Positions 46,331 through 54,895 are shown, counted from the stretch's first letter. The stretch: DNA of 64,000 bases from Streptomyces lavendulae subsp. lavendulae (GCF_002803845.1 NZ_CP024985.1:6459501-6523500); one strand, 5' to 3'. A program made the numbers and translations. The notes: a model not told the origin generated them from the letters alone.

Positions 46331-48130
46331 ATGTGCCGCATCTACGGCCACTTCGGCGGCGATCCCGTCGACCGCGACGCACTGCACGCCGTCGCCCGCG
46401 CGATGCACCCGGGCGGCCCCGACGAACAGACCCTCCACACGGAGGGGACCTGGGCGCTCGGCAACAACCGGCTCGCCGTCCAGGGCATCGGCCACGGCCG
46501 CCAGCCCTTCGTCCTCGGCGACATGACCTGCGTGTTCAACGGCGAGATCTACAACCACCGCGAACTGCGGGCCGAACTCGCCGCCCAGGGCCACGCCTTC
46601 GAGGGCGACTGCGACGGCGACGTCCTGCTGCCGCTGTACGAGCGGTACGGCGACGCCTTCGTCTCCCGGCTGGAGGGCATGTTCGCGATCGCCCTCGTCG
46701 ACCGGCGCGGCGAACCCTGCCTGAAGCTCTTCAACGACCACGCCGGCATGAAGTCCCTCTACTACCACCTCTCCGCCGACGGCCGCCGGCTCTGCTTCGC
46801 CTCCGAACTCCAGGGCCTGTCCCGCTTCCCGGACTTCCCCGACGCCGTCGACCCCCTCGCCATCGACCGCTACCTCGGCGGCAAGGCCGTCTGGGGACCG
46901 CGCACCATCCACACCGGCGTCCGCACCCTGGAGCCCGGCACCGCACTGCGCTTCGCCGACGGCCGCGTCACCCTCACCCGCACCCCGCTCCCGCCCGCCC
47001 CGATCGAGTGGCCGGACGGCGGGCCCACCCTCACCGCGGCCGCGGGCCTCCTCGACGGCATCCTGCGCCGTGAACTCACCCGGATGCTGGACGCGGACGT
47101 ACCCGTCTGCGTCATCACCAGCGGCGGCCTCGACTCCAGCTACACCACCGCCATCGCCGCGGGCCTCGTCCCCGACCTGGCCTCCTTCAACGTCGCCTAC
47201 AAGGGCACCTGGCCCAGCGACGAACGGCACTTCGCCGAGGAGGTGGCCCGCCACTGCGGCACCCGCCACCACCAGGTCCTGCTCGACCCCGCGGACTTCC
47301 CCGCCCTCGTCGACCGCTTCGTCCGCCACCTGGACCAGCCGAACAACGCCCCGCACAGCCTGAGCACCTTCGCCCTCTTCGAAGCCGTCCACGACGCCGG
47401 ATTCAAGGTCGCCCTCACCGGCGACGGCGCCGACGAACTCTTCGGCGGCTACGCCCGCTTCGTCAAGGCCGCCCGGGACGGCGACGCCGCCTGGCACCGC
47501 GGCTACCAGGACACCATGGCCGCCGTCGGCACCGGCACCCTGCGGGGGCTCTACACCCCCGAGTACCGCGCCCTCGTCGAGGCCGACGGCGGACTCTTCG
47601 CCGACCGCGCCGGCGACGAACTGGACCGCCGCGTCCGCTCCGCGACCCACGACAAACTGGAGACGCTGCTCCGCTACGACCAGGCGGAACGGTTCCCCTA
47701 CTACATCCTGCGCCGCGTCGACCACCTGAGCATGGCGCACTCGGTCGAGGCCCGGATCCCCTTCCTCCAGCCCGCCGTGATGCGGTTCGCGCACGCCCTG
47801 CCCACGGAACTGAAGGTCGTCTGCGACACCGTCAAGGCACCCGTCTCCGAGGCCGCGCGCCGCTGGATCCCGCGCAGCGTCGTCGAACGGCCCAAGCAGC
47901 CCTTCACCCTCCCCGTCGCCGCGATGATCAAGCCCGGCGAGGCGCTCCACGAGCTGATCGGCGACACCCTCCTGGGCCCCGGCGCCCGCTGCCGCGACCA
48001 CTTCCGCCAGGACGTCGTCCGCGACCTGTTCCGCATGCAGTCCGAGAACCCCGGCGCCCACACCGCCGAGATCCTCTGGTCCCTGCTGATGCTGGAGACC
48101 TGGCTGTCCGTCAGGAACCTGACCCCCTGA
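46331..48130 (+). CDS. Asparagine-synthetase-like glutamine-dependent amidotransferase
   Basis: 599 residues. The N-terminal nucleophile Cys2 is intact (MCRIYGHFGG), with glutaminase-domain motifs LGNNRLAVQGIG and CVFNGEIYNHRELRAEL. The synthetase domain has the PP-loop SGGLDSS at residues 264-270, LTGDGADELFGGYARF, and RRVDHLSMAHSVEARIPFLQ. Both activities look complete, unlike beta-lactam synthetases, which use the same fold without glutaminase function. Within this cluster it probably amidates a carboxylate of a pathway intermediate, or supplies asparagine. Confidence 0.9.
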   Translation: MCRIYGHFGGDPVDRDALHAVARAMHPGGPDEQTLHTEGTWALGNNRLAVQGIGHGRQPFVLGDMTCVFNGEIYNHRELRAELAAQGHAFEGDCDGDVLLPLYERYGDAFVSRLEGMFAIALVDRRGEPCLKLFNDHAGMKSLYYHLSADGRRLCFASELQGLSRFPDFPDAVDPLAIDRYLGGKAVWGPRTIHTGVRTLEPGTALRFADGRVTLTRTPLPPAPIEWPDGGPTLTAAAGLLDGILRRELTRMLDADVPVCVITSGGLDSSYTTAIAAGLVPDLASFNVAYKGTWPSDERHFAEEVARHCGTRHHQVLLDPADFPALVDRFVRHLDQPNNAPHSLSTFALFEAVHDAGFKVALTGDGADELFGGYARFVKAARDGDAAWHRGYQDTMAAVGTGTLRGLYTPEYRALVEADGGLFADRAGDELDRRVRSATHDKLETLLRYDQAERFPYYILRRVDHLSMAHSVEARIPFLQPAVMRFAHALPTELKVVCDTVKAPVSEAARRWIPRSVVERPKQPFTLPVAAMIKPGEALHELIGDTLLGPGARCRDHFRQDVVRDLFRMQSENPGAHTAEILWSLLMLETWLSVRNLTP

Positions 48131-48168
48131 CCCCGCCCGACCCGCCACCCCACCCGAGGAGAAGAGAC

Positions 48169-48990
48169 ATGACGCAGTCCGTCCCGCCCATCCGCTCCCT
48201 GCTGGCCGGAGTCACCAAGGACGACATCCGCCGCGACCCGTTCCCGCACGTCGTGATCCGTGACGCGCTTCCCCGGGACCTGTACGATGCGCTGTCCGCG
48301 TCCATGCCGACCGCCGAATACATCGGCACCCGCATCGGCAAGGAGATCACCTCGAACGAGCGCTACAACTACATGTCCGAGCACATCCTGCAGGACGAGG
48401 CGATGGCCCGGGTGTGGAAGGACTTCGTCACCTACCACGCGTCGCCCGAGTTCTACGCCGAGTTCCTCGACCTCTTCCAGGAAGACCTGCTCGCGAACCT
48501 CCCCGACGCCGAGAAGCAGTGCGGCCCGCTGCGCGAGCTCCGCGTCGGCCGCCGCAACCGGGACGGCTTCGAGACCCACGACATCCTGATGGACTGCACC
48601 GCCGTCATCAACTCGGCCGTCACCGGCCGCCCCTCCGCCTACCGCGGCCCCCACGTGGACAAGCCCCACAAGCTCTTCGGCGGGCTCTTCTACATGCGCC
48701 AGACGCAGGACGACGCCGACGGCGGCGACCTCGTGCTGTACAAGTACCGGGAGGGCGCCCACAAGTTCACCACCAGCGCCTCCGAGTACGGCGACAACCG
48801 CTTCGACATAGACCCGAAGTACGTCGAGGAGGTCACCACCGTCCCCTACCGCAGCAACACCCTGGTCATGTACCCGATCAACCCGCTCGCCCTGCACGGC
48901 GTGTCCGTGCGCAGCCTCACCCCGCACCAGCGGCGCTTCGTCGCCCTCGTCGGCGACCTCCAGAACCCGCTCTTCGACCTTGCACTCTGA
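48169..48990 (+). CDS. 2-oxoglutarate/Fe(II)-dependent oxygenase
   Basis: 273 residues. Iron ligands His162 and Asp164 (GPHVDKPHKLFGGLFYMR) and distal His243 (LALHGVSVRS) are followed by QRRF, whose Arg likely binds 2-oxoglutarate. This is the prolyl-hydroxylase-like double-stranded beta-helix group. It probably hydroxylates an amino-acid or peptide intermediate. GAGGAGAAGAG precedes the ATG. It lies between the amidotransferase and the aminotransferase. Confidence 0.88.
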   Translation: MTQSVPPIRSLLAGVTKDDIRRDPFPHVVIRDALPRDLYDALSASMPTAEYIGTRIGKEITSNERYNYMSEHILQDEAMARVWKDFVTYHASPEFYAEFLDLFQEDLLANLPDAEKQCGPLRELRVGRRNRDGFETHDILMDCTAVINSAVTGRPSAYRGPHVDKPHKLFGGLFYMRQTQDDADGGDLVLYKYREGAHKFTTSASEYGDNRFDIDPKYVEEVTTVPYRSNTLVMYPINPLALHGVSVRSLTPHQRRFVALVGDLQNPLFDLAL

Positions 48991-48991
48991 G

Positions 48992-49915
48992 GTGTCCCCC
49001 TTGCTTCCCTTCGACCAGCGAACCGGTCAGATCTGGCTCGACGGCGGCCTCGTGGAGTGGGCCGACGCCAAGCTGCACGTGCTCACCCACGGCCTCCACT
49101 ACGCCAGCAGCGTCTTCGAGGGCGTACGCGTCTACGCCGGCGCCCCCTTCATGCTGCGCGAGCACATCGCACGGCTGCGCACCTCGGCCCGCATCCTCGA
49201 CTTCGACCTCGAACACGACGACGAGACGCTCCACCGGGCGACCCTCGACGTCGTCGCCGCGGCCGGCATCACCGAGGGCTACATCCGCATGAACGCCTGG
49301 CGCGGCTCCGAGGTCATCCAGACCGCCGCGCTGAAGACCTCCGTACACACTTCCGTGGCCGCCTGGGAGATCCCGGCCGGCTACTACGCCGCGGCCGACG
49401 CCCTGCGGACGGGCATCTCCCTGGTCACCGCCGACTACCGGCGCCCGTCCCCGGAGTACGCCCCGGTCAAGAGCAAGGCCGCCGGCAACTACATGATCGG
49501 CACCGTCAGCAAGAACCACGCCCTGCGGGCCGGCTTCGACGACGCGATGCTCCTCGACGACCGCGGCCACATCGTGGAGGCCACCGGCGCCCACATCTTC
49601 TTCACCAGGGGCGGCACCCTCCACACCCCCACCACCCGGTGCACCATCGACGGCATCACCCGGGCCTGCGTCCTGGCGATCGCCGGGCACGAGGGCATCC
49701 CGTACGAGATCGGCGACCTGGGCCCGGAATTCGTCGCCGAGGCGGACGGCGCGTTCATCTGCGGCACCGCCTGCGAGATCCTCCCCGTCGCCCGCATCGA
49801 CGACCACCACTACGACCTGCGCGGCAACGAGGTGATCGGGCGGCTCGTCACCGGCTACCACGACCTGATCGCGGGCCGCAGCCCGGTGGAAGTGCCGCAC
49901 GCATGGGGGCGCTGA
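48992..49915 (+). CDS. Branched-chain-type aminotransferase (PLP fold type IV)
   Basis: 307 residues. IlvE-like features: HVLTHGLHYASSVFEGVRVY near the N-terminus, PLP Lys in APVKSKAAGNYMIGTVSKNH, EATGAHIFFTRGGTLHTPTT and ADGAFICGTACEILPV. The GTG at 48992 directly follows the oxygenase stop; an overlapping TTG at 48980 is possible. A cluster-borne copy suggests synthesis of a non-proteinogenic amino acid from its keto acid. It overlaps the AEC permease gene by 13 bases. Confidence 0.9.
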   Translation: MSPLLPFDQRTGQIWLDGGLVEWADAKLHVLTHGLHYASSVFEGVRVYAGAPFMLREHIARLRTSARILDFDLEHDDETLHRATLDVVAAAGITEGYIRMNAWRGSEVIQTAALKTSVHTSVAAWEIPAGYYAAADALRTGISLVTADYRRPSPEYAPVKSKAAGNYMIGTVSKNHALRAGFDDAMLLDDRGHIVEATGAHIFFTRGGTLHTPTTRCTIDGITRACVLAIAGHEGIPYEIGDLGPEFVAEADGAFICGTACEILPVARIDDHHYDLRGNEVIGRLVTGYHDLIAGRSPVEVPHAWGR

Positions 49916-50850
49916 CAGCCCTGGAGAAGCTGCTGCCGGTGGTCCTGGCCTTCGGCTGCGGCGTTCTCCTCGCGCGGCGAAAGGTGGTGCCGGCCGACAG
50001 CTCCAAGGTCTTCGCCGACTACGCCTTCCTCTTCGCGGTCCCCTGCTACCTGTTCGGCAACATCTACGCGAGCGACCTGGCCGCCCTCTTCGACTGGAGG
50101 GCGATCGGCGGCTACGCGGCCGCGGCCGCCTGCGCGGTCGTCGCCGTCGGGATCGCGGCCCGGCTGACGGGGGTCCTGGACCCCCGCGGCGTCGCGCTGC
50201 GGATCATGGCCGGCGTGCAGGTGAACACCGCCTACTTCGCCGTACCGGTGTTCATCATGCTCTTCGGGAACGCCGCGCCGATCTTCCCCGTGCTGCTGTT
50301 CCAGGTCTGCGTGCTGTCCCTCGTGGTCATCTCGATCATGGAACTGGGCCGCCCCGCCGCGGGCGGCCCGGGCGTACGGCTGGCCCGGGCCGTCGGGGCC
50401 TCGCTCGTGACCCCGGTCGTCCTGGCCTGCAACGCGGGCATCCTGCTCAACCTGCTGTCGGTGCACCTGCCGAAGGCGGTCCTGGACAGCTTCGCGTTCG
50501 TCGGCGACAGCGCCTCCCCGGTGGCGCTGTTCGCCCTCGGCCTGCACCTGGGCGGCGCCGGCCTCACGATCCGGGGCACCACCCTGGAGGAGCTGTGGCT
50601 CATCGCCTTCAAGTGCGCAGCCTTCCCCTTCATCGCCTGGGCCGTGTGCCGGTACCTCTTCGGCGTCGAGGGGGAGTGGCTCAGCTACCTCGTCCTGATC
50701 GCCGCCATGCCCGCCCCGCAGAACCTCTTCATCTTCGCGCAGCGCTACGACGTCGACGTCGCCATGTCGGCCGAGCTCGTGGTCAAGAGCTCCCTGGCGT
50801 CGCTGCTCCTGCTGCCCCTGTGGGTGCAGTGGACCGTCCACTTCGGCTGA
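49903..50850 (+). CDS. AEC-family (auxin efflux carrier) membrane transporter
   Basis: 315 residues with about ten hydrophobic segments (for example LLPVVLAFGCGVLLARR, YAFLFAVPCYLFGNI, VNTAYFAVPVFIMLFGNAAP and SPVALFALGLHLGG). The AEC/BASS-type fold exports organic anions or amino acids. The start overlaps the aminotransferase, so they are co-translated. As the second transporter of the cluster it may move the product or a precursor. Confidence 0.87.
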   Translation: MGALTALEKLLPVVLAFGCGVLLARRKVVPADSSKVFADYAFLFAVPCYLFGNIYASDLAALFDWRAIGGYAAAAACAVVAVGIAARLTGVLDPRGVALRIMAGVQVNTAYFAVPVFIMLFGNAAPIFPVLLFQVCVLSLVVISIMELGRPAAGGPGVRLARAVGASLVTPVVLACNAGILLNLLSVHLPKAVLDSFAFVGDSASPVALFALGLHLGGAGLTIRGTTLEELWLIAFKCAAFPFIAWAVCRYLFGVEGEWLSYLVLIAAMPAPQNLFIFAQRYDVDVAMSAELVVKSSLASLLLLPLWVQWTVHFG

Positions 50851-50923
50851 GGCCGGAGCGGGTGGTCCCGCGCCCACCCCACCCCACCTTCCCCACCCTT
50901 CATCCGAGAGGCGGATCCCCACC

Positions 50924-51886
50924 GTGATCCAGACAGAGCGAACCAGCAGGATCTCCGTCCGCCAGGTCGCCGGGCACATAGGCGCCGAGGTGTCCGGAGT
51001 GGACCTGCGCGAGGACCTCGACGACGCCACCGTCGCCGAGATCCGGCAGGCCGTGCTCACCCACCGCGTCCTCTTCTTCCGCGGCCAGGAGCTCGACCAC
51101 GCCCGGCACGTGGCCTTCGGCCGCCGCTTCGGCGACCTCACCCGCCGCCCCGGCGCCAAGCACGGCGTCTCGCCCGAGGGCTTCCCCGAGATCCTCACCG
51201 TCGACGCCAAGGCCGACGTCGAGCGCTACGGCAAGAACTTCGAGGAGCACTACCGCCGCAAGTGGGTCTCGCCCATCGCCGGCTGGCACAGCGACCTCAC
51301 CCAGGCCGTCAACCCGCCCGACCTGTCCATCCTGCGCGCCGAGACCACCCCGGCCTTCGGCGGCGACACCCAGTGGACCAACACCGTGGCCGCCTACGAG
51401 GGCCTCTCCCCGCAGCTGCGGGGCCTGCTGGACACGCTCCAGGCCGAGCACGCCTTCTTCACCGCCGTCCACCTGCGCCACTCCGACGAGCGCGACCGGC
51501 AGATCCTCAAGATCTACACCGAGGACCCCCAGGTCGCCGTCCACCCCGTGGTCCGCGTACACCCCGAGACGGGGGAGAAGGCGCTGTTCGTCAGCCCCGG
51601 CTCCACCACCCGGATCGTCGGCTTCAGCGAGATCGAGAGCCGTCACCTGCTGGACCTGCTCTTCCAGCACATGACCAGCGCCGAGTACACCGTACGCTTC
51701 CGCTGGGAGCCGGGCAGCATCGCCTTCTGGGACAACCGGAGCACCTGCCACTTCGCCCCGACCGACTTCGGCCACCTCGACGTCGACCGCGTCATGCACC
51801 GCGTCACCGTCCTCGGCGCGCCCGCCACCGGCCCCGACGGATTCGTCTCGGAGCTCGTCGAGGGCGACCGGCTGGCAGCCTGGTAA
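50924..51886 (+). CDS. TauD/TfdA-family Fe(II)/2OG dioxygenase
   Basis: 320 residues. Iron ligands His122 and Asp124 (AGWHSDLTQAVNPPDLSIL) and distal His292 with adjacent Arg (DRVMHRVTVLG). Other family stretches are FFRGQELDHARHVAFGRRFG and FGGDTQWTNTVAAYEGL. Clavaminate synthase and isonitrile-forming enzymes belong to the same superfamily, so hydroxylation, desaturation or ring formation are possible. It is the last cluster gene, followed by a terminator. Confidence 0.92.
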   Translation: MIQTERTSRISVRQVAGHIGAEVSGVDLREDLDDATVAEIRQAVLTHRVLFFRGQELDHARHVAFGRRFGDLTRRPGAKHGVSPEGFPEILTVDAKADVERYGKNFEEHYRRKWVSPIAGWHSDLTQAVNPPDLSILRAETTPAFGGDTQWTNTVAAYEGLSPQLRGLLDTLQAEHAFFTAVHLRHSDERDRQILKIYTEDPQVAVHPVVRVHPETGEKALFVSPGSTTRIVGFSEIESRHLLDLLFQHMTSAEYTVRFRWEPGSIAFWDNRSTCHFAPTDFGHLDVDRVMHRVTVLGAPATGPDGFVSELVEGDRLAAW

Positions 51887-51900
51887 CGCCCGGAGAACGA

Positions 51901-51930
51901 AGAAGGACCCCGCCGGAGCGGGGTCCTTCT
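51901..51930 (+). terminator. Terminator at the right end of the biosynthetic cluster
   Basis: A perfect 13-bp stem (AGAAGGACCCCGC with GCGGGGTCCTTCT), loop CGGA, then a pyrimidine-rich CTCTTGT tail. It sits between the TauD stop and the 3' end of the convergent tRNA gene. Confidence 0.88.
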
Positions 51931-51936
51931 CTCTTG

Positions 51937-52021
51937 TGTCCGAGGGGGGACTTGAACCCCCACGCCCGATAAAGGGCACTAGCACCTCAAGCTAGCGCGT
52001 CTGCCATTCCGCCACCCGGAC
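51937..52021 (-). tRNA. tRNA-Leu, anticodon GAG
   Basis: On the reverse strand the gene begins GTCCGGGTGGCGGAATGGCA. Acceptor arms GTCCGGG/CTCGGAC pair with one G-U, followed by discriminator A. The anticodon stem CTAGC/GCTAG encloses TTGAGGT, giving anticodon GAG. A long variable arm (class II) and a TTCAAGTCC T-loop fit leucine. CCA is not encoded. Its 3' end faces the biosynthetic cluster. Confidence 0.95.
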
Positions 52022-52189
52022 AAGGTGTCTGTCTCGCGTCCCTCGCGGGCCGTTCCGACGTGGAAAACATTACCAAACATTCGGGGGCCCCGATCACACC
52101 CCCCGGTGACCGGGGATCGCCCTTGGGCGGAGCGGCCCGGGGCGGGAGGATGGGGACGTAGCCGGTACTGATCAGTGGGAGGAAGCAGC

Positions 52190-53515
52190 GTGAGCGAATC
52201 GGGCGCGGGCAAGAACGTCTCCGGCGAGGACGAGGTCGTCGACCTCTGCCGGGACCTCATCCGGATCGACACCAGCAACTACGGGGACCACTCGGGACCG
52301 GGCGAGCGCAAGGCGGCCGAGTGGGTCGCCGAGAAGCTGGCCGAGGTCGGGCTGGAGCCGCAGATCTTCGAGTCGCACAAGGGGCGCGCCTCGACCGTGG
52401 CCCGCATCGAGGGCGAGGACCCCTCGCGGCCCGCGCTGCTGATCCACGGGCACACCGACGTGGTCCCGGCCAACGCCGCCGACTGGACCTACGACCCCTT
52501 CGCGGGCGAGATCGCGGACGGCTGCGTGTGGGGCCGCGGCGCGGTCGACATGAAGGACATGGACGCGATGACGCTGGCCGTCGTGCGCGAGCGCATGCGC
52601 AGCGGCCGCAAGCCCCCCAGGGACATCGTCCTCGCCTTCCTCGCCGACGAGGAAGCGGGCGGCACCTACGGCGCCCGCCACCTCGTCGACAAGCACCCCG
52701 GGCTCTTCGAGGGCGTCACCGAGGCCATCGGCGAGGTCGGCGGGTTCTCCTTCACGGTGAACGAGAACCTGCGCCTCTACCTCGTGGAGACCGCCCAGAA
52801 GGGCATGCACTGGATGCGGCTCACGGTGGAGGGCACCGCGGGCCACGGCTCCATGACCAACAGCGACAACGCCATCACCGAGCTCTGCGAGGCCGTCGGC
52901 CGCCTCGGCCGCCATCAGTGGCCGGTGCGCGTGACCAAGACCGTCCGGCACTTCCTGGACGAGCTCTCGGACGCCCTCGGGACCCCGCTCGACCCCGACG
53001 ACATGGACGCCACCCTCGCCAAGCTCGGCGGCATCGCCAAGATGGTGGGCGCCACCCTGCGCAACTCGGCCGCCCCGACCATGCTCGGCGCCGGCTACAA
53101 GGTGAACGTCATCCCCGGCCAGGCCACGGCTCACGTCGACGGCCGCTTCCTGCCGGGCTACGAGGACGAGTTCTTCGCCGACCTCGACCGGATCCTCGGC
53201 CCGCGCGTCAAGCGGGAGGACGTGCACGGGGACAAGGCCCTGGAGACGGACTTCGACGGGCGGCTCGTGGACGCCATGCAGAGCGCCCTGAAGGCCGAGG
53301 ACCCGATCGCGCGCGCCGTCCCGTACATGCTCTCGGGCGGTACGGACGCGAAGTCCTTCGACGACCTCGGCATCCGCTGCTTCGGCTTCGCGCCGCTGCA
53401 GCTGCCGCCGGAGCTTGACTTCGCCGGGATGTTCCACGGCGTGGACGAGCGGGTGCCGGTCGACGGGCTCAAGTTCGGCGTGCGGGTCCTCGACCGGTTC
53501 ATCGACAACGCCTGA
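52190..53515 (+). CDS. M20-family metallopeptidase (ArgE/DapE-like)
   Basis: 441 residues. Zinc-ligand and catalytic motifs: LIHGHTDVVP, WGRGAVDMKDMDAM, LAFLADEEAGG (catalytic Glu), and a C-terminal metal His in GMFHGVDERVPVD. The dimerisation domain contains GTAGHGSMTNSDNAI. It probably removes N-acyl groups or cleaves dipeptides. The GTG at 52190 has GGGAGGAAG upstream. It begins the core genome to the right of the cluster. Confidence 0.93.
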   Translation: MSESGAGKNVSGEDEVVDLCRDLIRIDTSNYGDHSGPGERKAAEWVAEKLAEVGLEPQIFESHKGRASTVARIEGEDPSRPALLIHGHTDVVPANAADWTYDPFAGEIADGCVWGRGAVDMKDMDAMTLAVVRERMRSGRKPPRDIVLAFLADEEAGGTYGARHLVDKHPGLFEGVTEAIGEVGGFSFTVNENLRLYLVETAQKGMHWMRLTVEGTAGHGSMTNSDNAITELCEAVGRLGRHQWPVRVTKTVRHFLDELSDALGTPLDPDDMDATLAKLGGIAKMVGATLRNSAAPTMLGAGYKVNVIPGQATAHVDGRFLPGYEDEFFADLDRILGPRVKREDVHGDKALETDFDGRLVDAMQSALKAEDPIARAVPYMLSGGTDAKSFDDLGIRCFGFAPLQLPPELDFAGMFHGVDERVPVDGLKFGVRVLDRFIDNA

Positions 53516-53575
53516 CGGCCCGTAATCGCGCGGATGTGCGCATTCCACTGAGAAGAGTGAATGCACTCATACGCT

Positions 53576-53603
53576 CGTAGCCCTGGTGATCCCTCCTCGT
53601 TAC
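53576..53603 (+). promoter_or_regulatory. Sigma-BldN-like promoter of the short chaplin gene
   Basis: CGTAGC (53576-53581), a 16-base spacer and CGTTAC (53598-53603) fit the developmental sigma-BldN consensus as I recall it (CGTAAC, 16, CGTTGA) at 5/6 and 4/6 bases. Chaplin genes are known targets of this sigma factor. An inverted repeat GAGTG/CACTC (53555-53568) lies just upstream. Confidence 0.5.
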
Positions 53604-53652
53604 AGGTGGTGCGGTCCGCGGCTGGGACCGCACTTGCCTACTAGGAGGAACA

Positions 53653-53886
53653 ATGCTCAAGAAGGTTGTCGCCGCTGCGGCTGCCACCGGTGGTCTGGTT
53701 CTCGCGGGTGCCGGCCTCGCCGCCGCCGACGCGGGCGCTCAGGGTGCGGCCATCGGCTCCCCCGGTGTCCTGTCCGGCAACGTCGTCCAGGTTCCGGTCC
53801 ACGTGCCCGTGAACGTCTGCGGCAACACGATCTCCGTGATCGGCCTGCTCAACCCGGCCTTCGGCAACACCTGCGTCAACGCCTGA
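53653..53886 (+). CDS. chpH: Short chaplin (ChpH-like)
   Basis: 77 residues. A Sec signal peptide (about 1-26, ending ADA) precedes one chaplin domain: GSPGVLSGNVVQVPVHVPVN, then Cys56, then NTISVIGLLNPAFGNT and Cys74. Chaplins are amyloid-like surface proteins that coat aerial hyphae. The Cys pair forms a disulfide in this class. AGGAGG precedes the ATG. It is followed by a strong hairpin and the long chaplin gene, as in the S. coelicolor chpH-chpC region. Confidence 0.93.
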   Translation: MLKKVVAAAAATGGLVLAGAGLAAADAGAQGAAIGSPGVLSGNVVQVPVHVPVNVCGNTISVIGLLNPAFGNTCVNA

Positions 53887-53901
53887 CGCGTCTGAAGTAG
53901 T

Positions 53902-53933
53902 GGCCCCGGAGCGCATCCCAGCGCTCCGGGGCC
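53902..53933 (+). terminator. Terminator hairpin between the chaplin genes
   Basis: A perfect 13-bp stem (GGCCCCGGAGCGC with GCGCTCCGGGGCC) and loop ATCCCA lie 15 bases past the chaplin stop. A smaller CCGGGC/GCCCGG hairpin follows at 53935-53952. Confidence 0.8.
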
Positions 53934-54036
53934 GCCGGGCTTTCCGGCCCGGAGCACACCTCTTCGGCGCGGCAGGCGGGGGAGCCTGTACGGCCTGTGC
54001 GCCGACCGACACGTACACACCAGGGGACGAGTACAG

Positions 54037-54852
54037 ATGCGACGACCGGTACAGGTCACGAGGAAGACGCTGATCACGATGGCGGCGGCGGGGGGCGTCC
54101 TCGCGATGGGCGGCGGCTACGCCCAAGCCGACTCCGGGGCGTCCGGACACGCCGCGAACTCACCGGGCCTGCTGTCCGGTAACAGCGTGCAGGCGCCGGT
54201 GGACGCACCGGTGAACGCCTGCGGCAACACGGTCTCCGTGATCGGCCTGCTCAACCCGGCCTTCGGCAACCGCTGCGCCAACACGTCGGCCACGCCGCAG
54301 CACCCGGGCCACCCGGGCGGCGGGGACGACGAGCACTGCGACGAGCCGGGCCACCCCGGCAACCCGGGCACCCCGGGCCACCCCGGCACTCCCGGTGGTC
54401 ATACCCCCGGCAACCCGGGGACTCCGGGCGGTCACACCCCGGGCAACCCGGGTACTCCGGGCGGTCACACCCCCGGTAACCCCGGCACCCCGGGCGGTCA
54501 CACGCCGGGCAACCCGGGTACTCCTGGCGGTCACACGCCGGGCAACCCGGGCAACCCGGGCACCCCGGGCAACCCCGGTACTCCCGGTGGTCACACCCCC
54601 GGCAACCCCGGCACGCCGGGCAATCCGGGCGGCCAGACTCCGGGCAACCCCGGCACTCCGGGTGGTCAGACCCCGGGCAACCCCGGCACCCCCGGTGGTC
54701 AGACCCCGGGCAACCCCGGCACCCCGGGCGGCCGGACCCCCGGGCTCGCCGCCACCGGCGCGGGTGACGTCATGACCGCCGGAATCCCGATCGCGGGCGG
54801 CCTGCTGCTGGCCGGAGCCGTGCTCTACCGGCGCGCCCGCAACGCCGCCTGA
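54037..54852 (+). CDS. Cell-wall-anchored chaplin with collagen-like repeats
   Basis: 271 residues. A signal peptide (about 1-31) is followed by a single chaplin domain (residues ~42-82, Cys62 and Cys80). About 130 residues of Gly-x-Pro-rich repeat come next, built from GNPGTPGGHTP and close variants. The sorting signal is LAATG (237-241), then a hydrophobic segment and RRAR tail, typical of class E sortase substrates. Known long chaplins (ChpA-C) usually have two chaplin domains, so here the second is apparently replaced by a collagen-like stalk. It occupies the chpC position. Confidence 0.9.
   Translation: MRRPVQVTRKTLITMAAAGGVLAMGGGYAQADSGASGHAANSPGLLSGNSVQAPVDAPVNACGNTVSVIGLLNPAFGNRCANTSATPQHPGHPGGGDDEHCDEPGHPGNPGTPGHPGTPGGHTPGNPGTPGGHTPGNPGTPGGHTPGNPGTPGGHTPGNPGTPGGHTPGNPGNPGTPGNPGTPGGHTPGNPGTPGNPGGQTPGNPGTPGGQTPGNPGTPGGQTPGNPGTPGGRTPGLAATGAGDVMTAGIPIAGGLLLAGAVLYRRARNAA
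54349..54744 (+). repeat. Collagen-like 33-bp coding repeat in the long chaplin
   Basis: Degenerate 33-base units encode GNPGTPGGHTP and variants (GGQTP, GNPGNPG) for about 130 residues. Gly-Asn-Pro and Gly-Thr-Pro triplets alternate. Copy number is likely variable between strains. Confidence 0.9.
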
Positions 54853-54860
54853 CGGACACC

Positions 54861-54895
54861 GTGACGCGGGCCCCGCGGTCCGGGGCCCGCGTCAC
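54861..54895. terminator. Terminator hairpin between the long chaplin and DUF5703 genes
   Basis: A perfect 15-bp stem (GTGACGCGGGCCCCG with CGGGGCCCGCGTCAC) and loop CGGTC. It overlaps the stop of the convergent DUF5703 gene and can serve both directions. Confidence 0.85.

Noticed and set aside
46331..51886. Calling the cluster a beta-lactam (clavam/carbapenem) pathway
   Set aside because: The AsnB homologue keeps Cys2 and no carboxyethylarginine-synthase-like or other clavam gene is present; shared superfamilies alone are insufficient.
52163..52178. ACTGATCAGT palindrome before the M20 peptidase as an operator
   Set aside because: It is short, immediately next to the ribosome site, and has no second copy or adjacent regulator to support it.
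54349..54744. Regular 33-bp repeats as a CRISPR array
   Set aside because: The repeats are continuous coding units without unique spacers and stay in one reading frame encoding Gly-x-Pro.
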